Source of the DNA: Cokeromyces recurvatus
Taxonomy: Eukaryota > Mucoromycota > Mucoromycetes > Mucorales > Mucoraceae
NCBI RefSeq assembly: GCF_025118155.1
Contig: NW_026251389.1
Location: 124,001-188,000, forward strand
Direction: 5' to 3'
Length of the DNA: 64,000 nt
The notes beneath the pieces were generated by a model, which was not told where the DNA came from, did not search any database, and worked only from the letters and a program-made list of their open reading frames with translations. A program made the translations under genes and the position numbers. Below, in pieces: positions 62,524 to 64,000 of the stretch (positions are counted from its first letter, which is position 1; the number at the start of each line of letters is the position of its first letter).

Positions 62524-63465
62524 ACTTTATCAACAGAAAAGATAGTTGAAAAGTAAATGACATTATTCGCTTCTGTTGATAAGGTAAAGATAAAAAAGAA
62601 GATAGAATAAATCTTTGAAAGCTTTGTATAAAACTTTTATTATAAATTGAATAAAATAAAATTAAACTGAATTAAAATTGAATTTCTCAAAATAAGTGCA
62701 AAAAGGATTCTTATTTGTATCTTGTGGAGAACAGGGTTACTTCGCGACAGGAACAGAATGAAAGAAGAAAGTTTCCCATAAAATGGTTAAAGTTATTTTG
62801 TTTGAGCACTCTAGTCTTTGCCCAAATTGAGAATTAATCTCAGTTAACTCACTCTAATAAATATTAAATTATTTGTGCACGATCTAGACGATTATTTTTC
62901 TTAAAACCAAATAATGAGATCTCATTTGTTCATACTTGTGAATGATATAGGGAAGATGCTTTTTGATATAGATTTCTTGTATTATATTCATTCCTCAATG
63001 TACTACTTGAATGAATTTCATTATATTGTATAGTGTATAGATAGTATATGATTATATTTTTAACTTAGTATATTAGATAATAATGTGGATATACAACTAA
63101 TAGGTACAATTTACAATGCATATACTTTTGTCATTAATAACTCTTTACACTATTGTTTGGCTTATCATTATTTTGTAACGTTAATATTTATTATAATATT
63201 ATTTTCTCGTCACAAGAATGTCTTATAAGTTGAAATCAAATAATGTTGTATGCATAAAGTGTACAACTAATAACTATAAATATCATTCGAGTCCTTCATG
63301 ACTCTGATCTGTATATTATAAGATATTATGTAATACATCATTATACACACAACAATTTCTATTAACTTAGTTGTAAAGACGACTACATTCATAACATCAA
63401 AAAAAAATCGGGTAGATGACAATTATTTTTTCTTAATAGACAAAACCTACAAACCTGAATGTAAC
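62524..63465. other. Intergenic region, no feature beyond a short repeat
   Basis: AT-rich. The only notable element is the 31-bp recurrence (63357-63387) of sequence at 61829-61859, followed by an ATTATTTTTT...CTGAATGTA stretch resembling 61700-61753, so blocks flanking the orphan gene are repeated in different order. Confidence 0.4.
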
Positions 63466-63627
63466 TCAAGAAAAAGACTTTTAGTTTTGATTTTAGAAAA
63501 AAAAAATTAGAATACCATTATAATTGAAAAACAGACAGAAAGATACGCGATCTTATTGGTGAAGTCACGTGATTTTTTAGTAAAAATACATGATATATAT
63601 AAATACTCTACAAAAATAAATGTAAAA
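63466..63627 (+). promoter_or_regulatory. Upstream promoter module of tRNA-Arg
   Basis: 63466-63585 is homologous to 35352-35465 before tRNA-Leu. Inverted CCAAT (ATTGG) at -73, CACGTG at -62, TATATAAA at -32 from the mature tRNA start. The 60 bp between the homologous block and the tRNA is otherwise diverged, yet the TATA keeps its place. Confidence 0.65.
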
Positions 63628-63700
63628 GGAGCTATGGCCCAATGGATAAGGCGTCTGACTACGAATCAGGAGATTCCAGGTTCGACCCCTGGTAGCTTCG
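63628..63700 (+). tRNA. tRNA-Arg (anticodon ACG)
   Basis: 73 nt, no intron. Acceptor GGAGCTA pairs with TAGCTTC (one G-U), discriminator G. Anticodon loop CTACGAA with ACG at 63661-63663, stem TCTGA/TCAGG. T arm CCAGG-TTCGACC-CCTGG contains a perfect B box. A T-rich tract (CATTTTTTATTTTT) follows as Pol III terminator. Confidence 0.97.
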
Positions 63701-64000
63701 AAATTTCATTTTTTATTTTTGTATTCTTATTATTACATTCTGTCGTATTTAACGTCTGATGTATATGAATATTTTATAATGAGTACGTAGATGGTTTCTT
63801 TTGTTTCATATTAGTTTCTATGATTTATATAATTATTCTTTTTATGTCGTATAAGATTATGACTACTATTTCTTAGTTGCGTGACAACAGTTATACTAAA
63901 AATCTTACGTTAAAGTATTACTTAATATTAATGGAGCAATACATATGGATATTTAATAGAGTGAATGAAAGATGACATTTTTATTTTATAACAGTAGCTA
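63701..64000. other. Window end, nothing recognised
   Basis: AT-rich sequence after the tRNA terminator without ORF, repeat or RNA signal that I can support. Confidence 0.5.

Noticed and set aside
63556..63759. 67-codon ORF over tRNA-Arg
   Set aside because: It runs through the tRNA gene and its promoter; chance ORF.

Overview
The window is nuclear DNA of an early-diverging filamentous fungus, most likely a Mucoromycota (Mucorales-like) species. It is very AT-rich and full of A/T homopolymers and TA microsatellites. Genes are intron-rich, with 50-120 nt introns (usually GTA...AG). The gene set is that of an aerobic fungus: dihydrolipoamide dehydrogenase, complex I assembly factor NDUFAF7, She9/Mdm33, the citrate carrier and a 7TM-RGS protein. 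Order-level placement is inference; no rRNA or marker tree is available here. Most exon structures below were rebuilt by hand from splice sites and conserved motifs, and each reconstructed CDS was checked for phase.

Layout. 1-872: 3' end of an ADCK2-type ABC1 kinase gene. 873-6492: gene-poor, with decayed coding remnants. 6493-10511: a PX-PH-RhoGAP gene convergent with a peroxisomal-type 4CL-like acyl-CoA ligase. 10512-14761: a truncated first exon, a LINE fragment and an LTR-like repeat. 14762-23471: SHE9, cyclophilin PPIL3 (start codon alone on exon 1), a small FYVE protein, a solitary intact Gag-like ORF and NDUFAF7. 23830-32440: a transposon graveyard (LINE fragments, LTR-like copies, a MITE inside a pseudogene) surrounding an RGS receptor gene and a coiled-coil gene. 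32638-33825: a compact INCENP. 35511: tRNA-Leu(AAG). 37258-42574: citrate carrier, UVSSA and a HAD nucleotidase. 45484-59751: a dense housekeeping block with LPD1 (one apparent frameshift), MSH2, a four-TM protein, a METTL23-like methyltransferase, UTP11, WDR92 and ILS1. 60898-63700: a copied repeat, an LTR-like element, a small orphan gene and tRNA-Arg(ACG).

Functional themes are mitochondrial metabolism and assembly (LPD1, NDUFAF7, SHE9, citrate carrier, ADCK), DNA repair and chromosome segregation (MSH2, UVSSA, INCENP), and translation/ribosome biogenesis (ILS1, UTP11, tRNAs). No operon-like clustering is implied.

The items most worth a second look are: a shared three-part upstream promoter (inverted CCAAT, CACGTG, TATATAAA) at nearly identical spacing before two tRNA genes of different isotypes, linked to a ~410 bp dispersed repeat; a stand-alone, intact Gag-like gene without pol; WDR92, a dynein-assembly/R2TP-linked factor, in a presumably non-flagellated fungus; a MITE that split a gene with a TAAA target duplication; and a 1-nt frameshift in the LPD1 gene.
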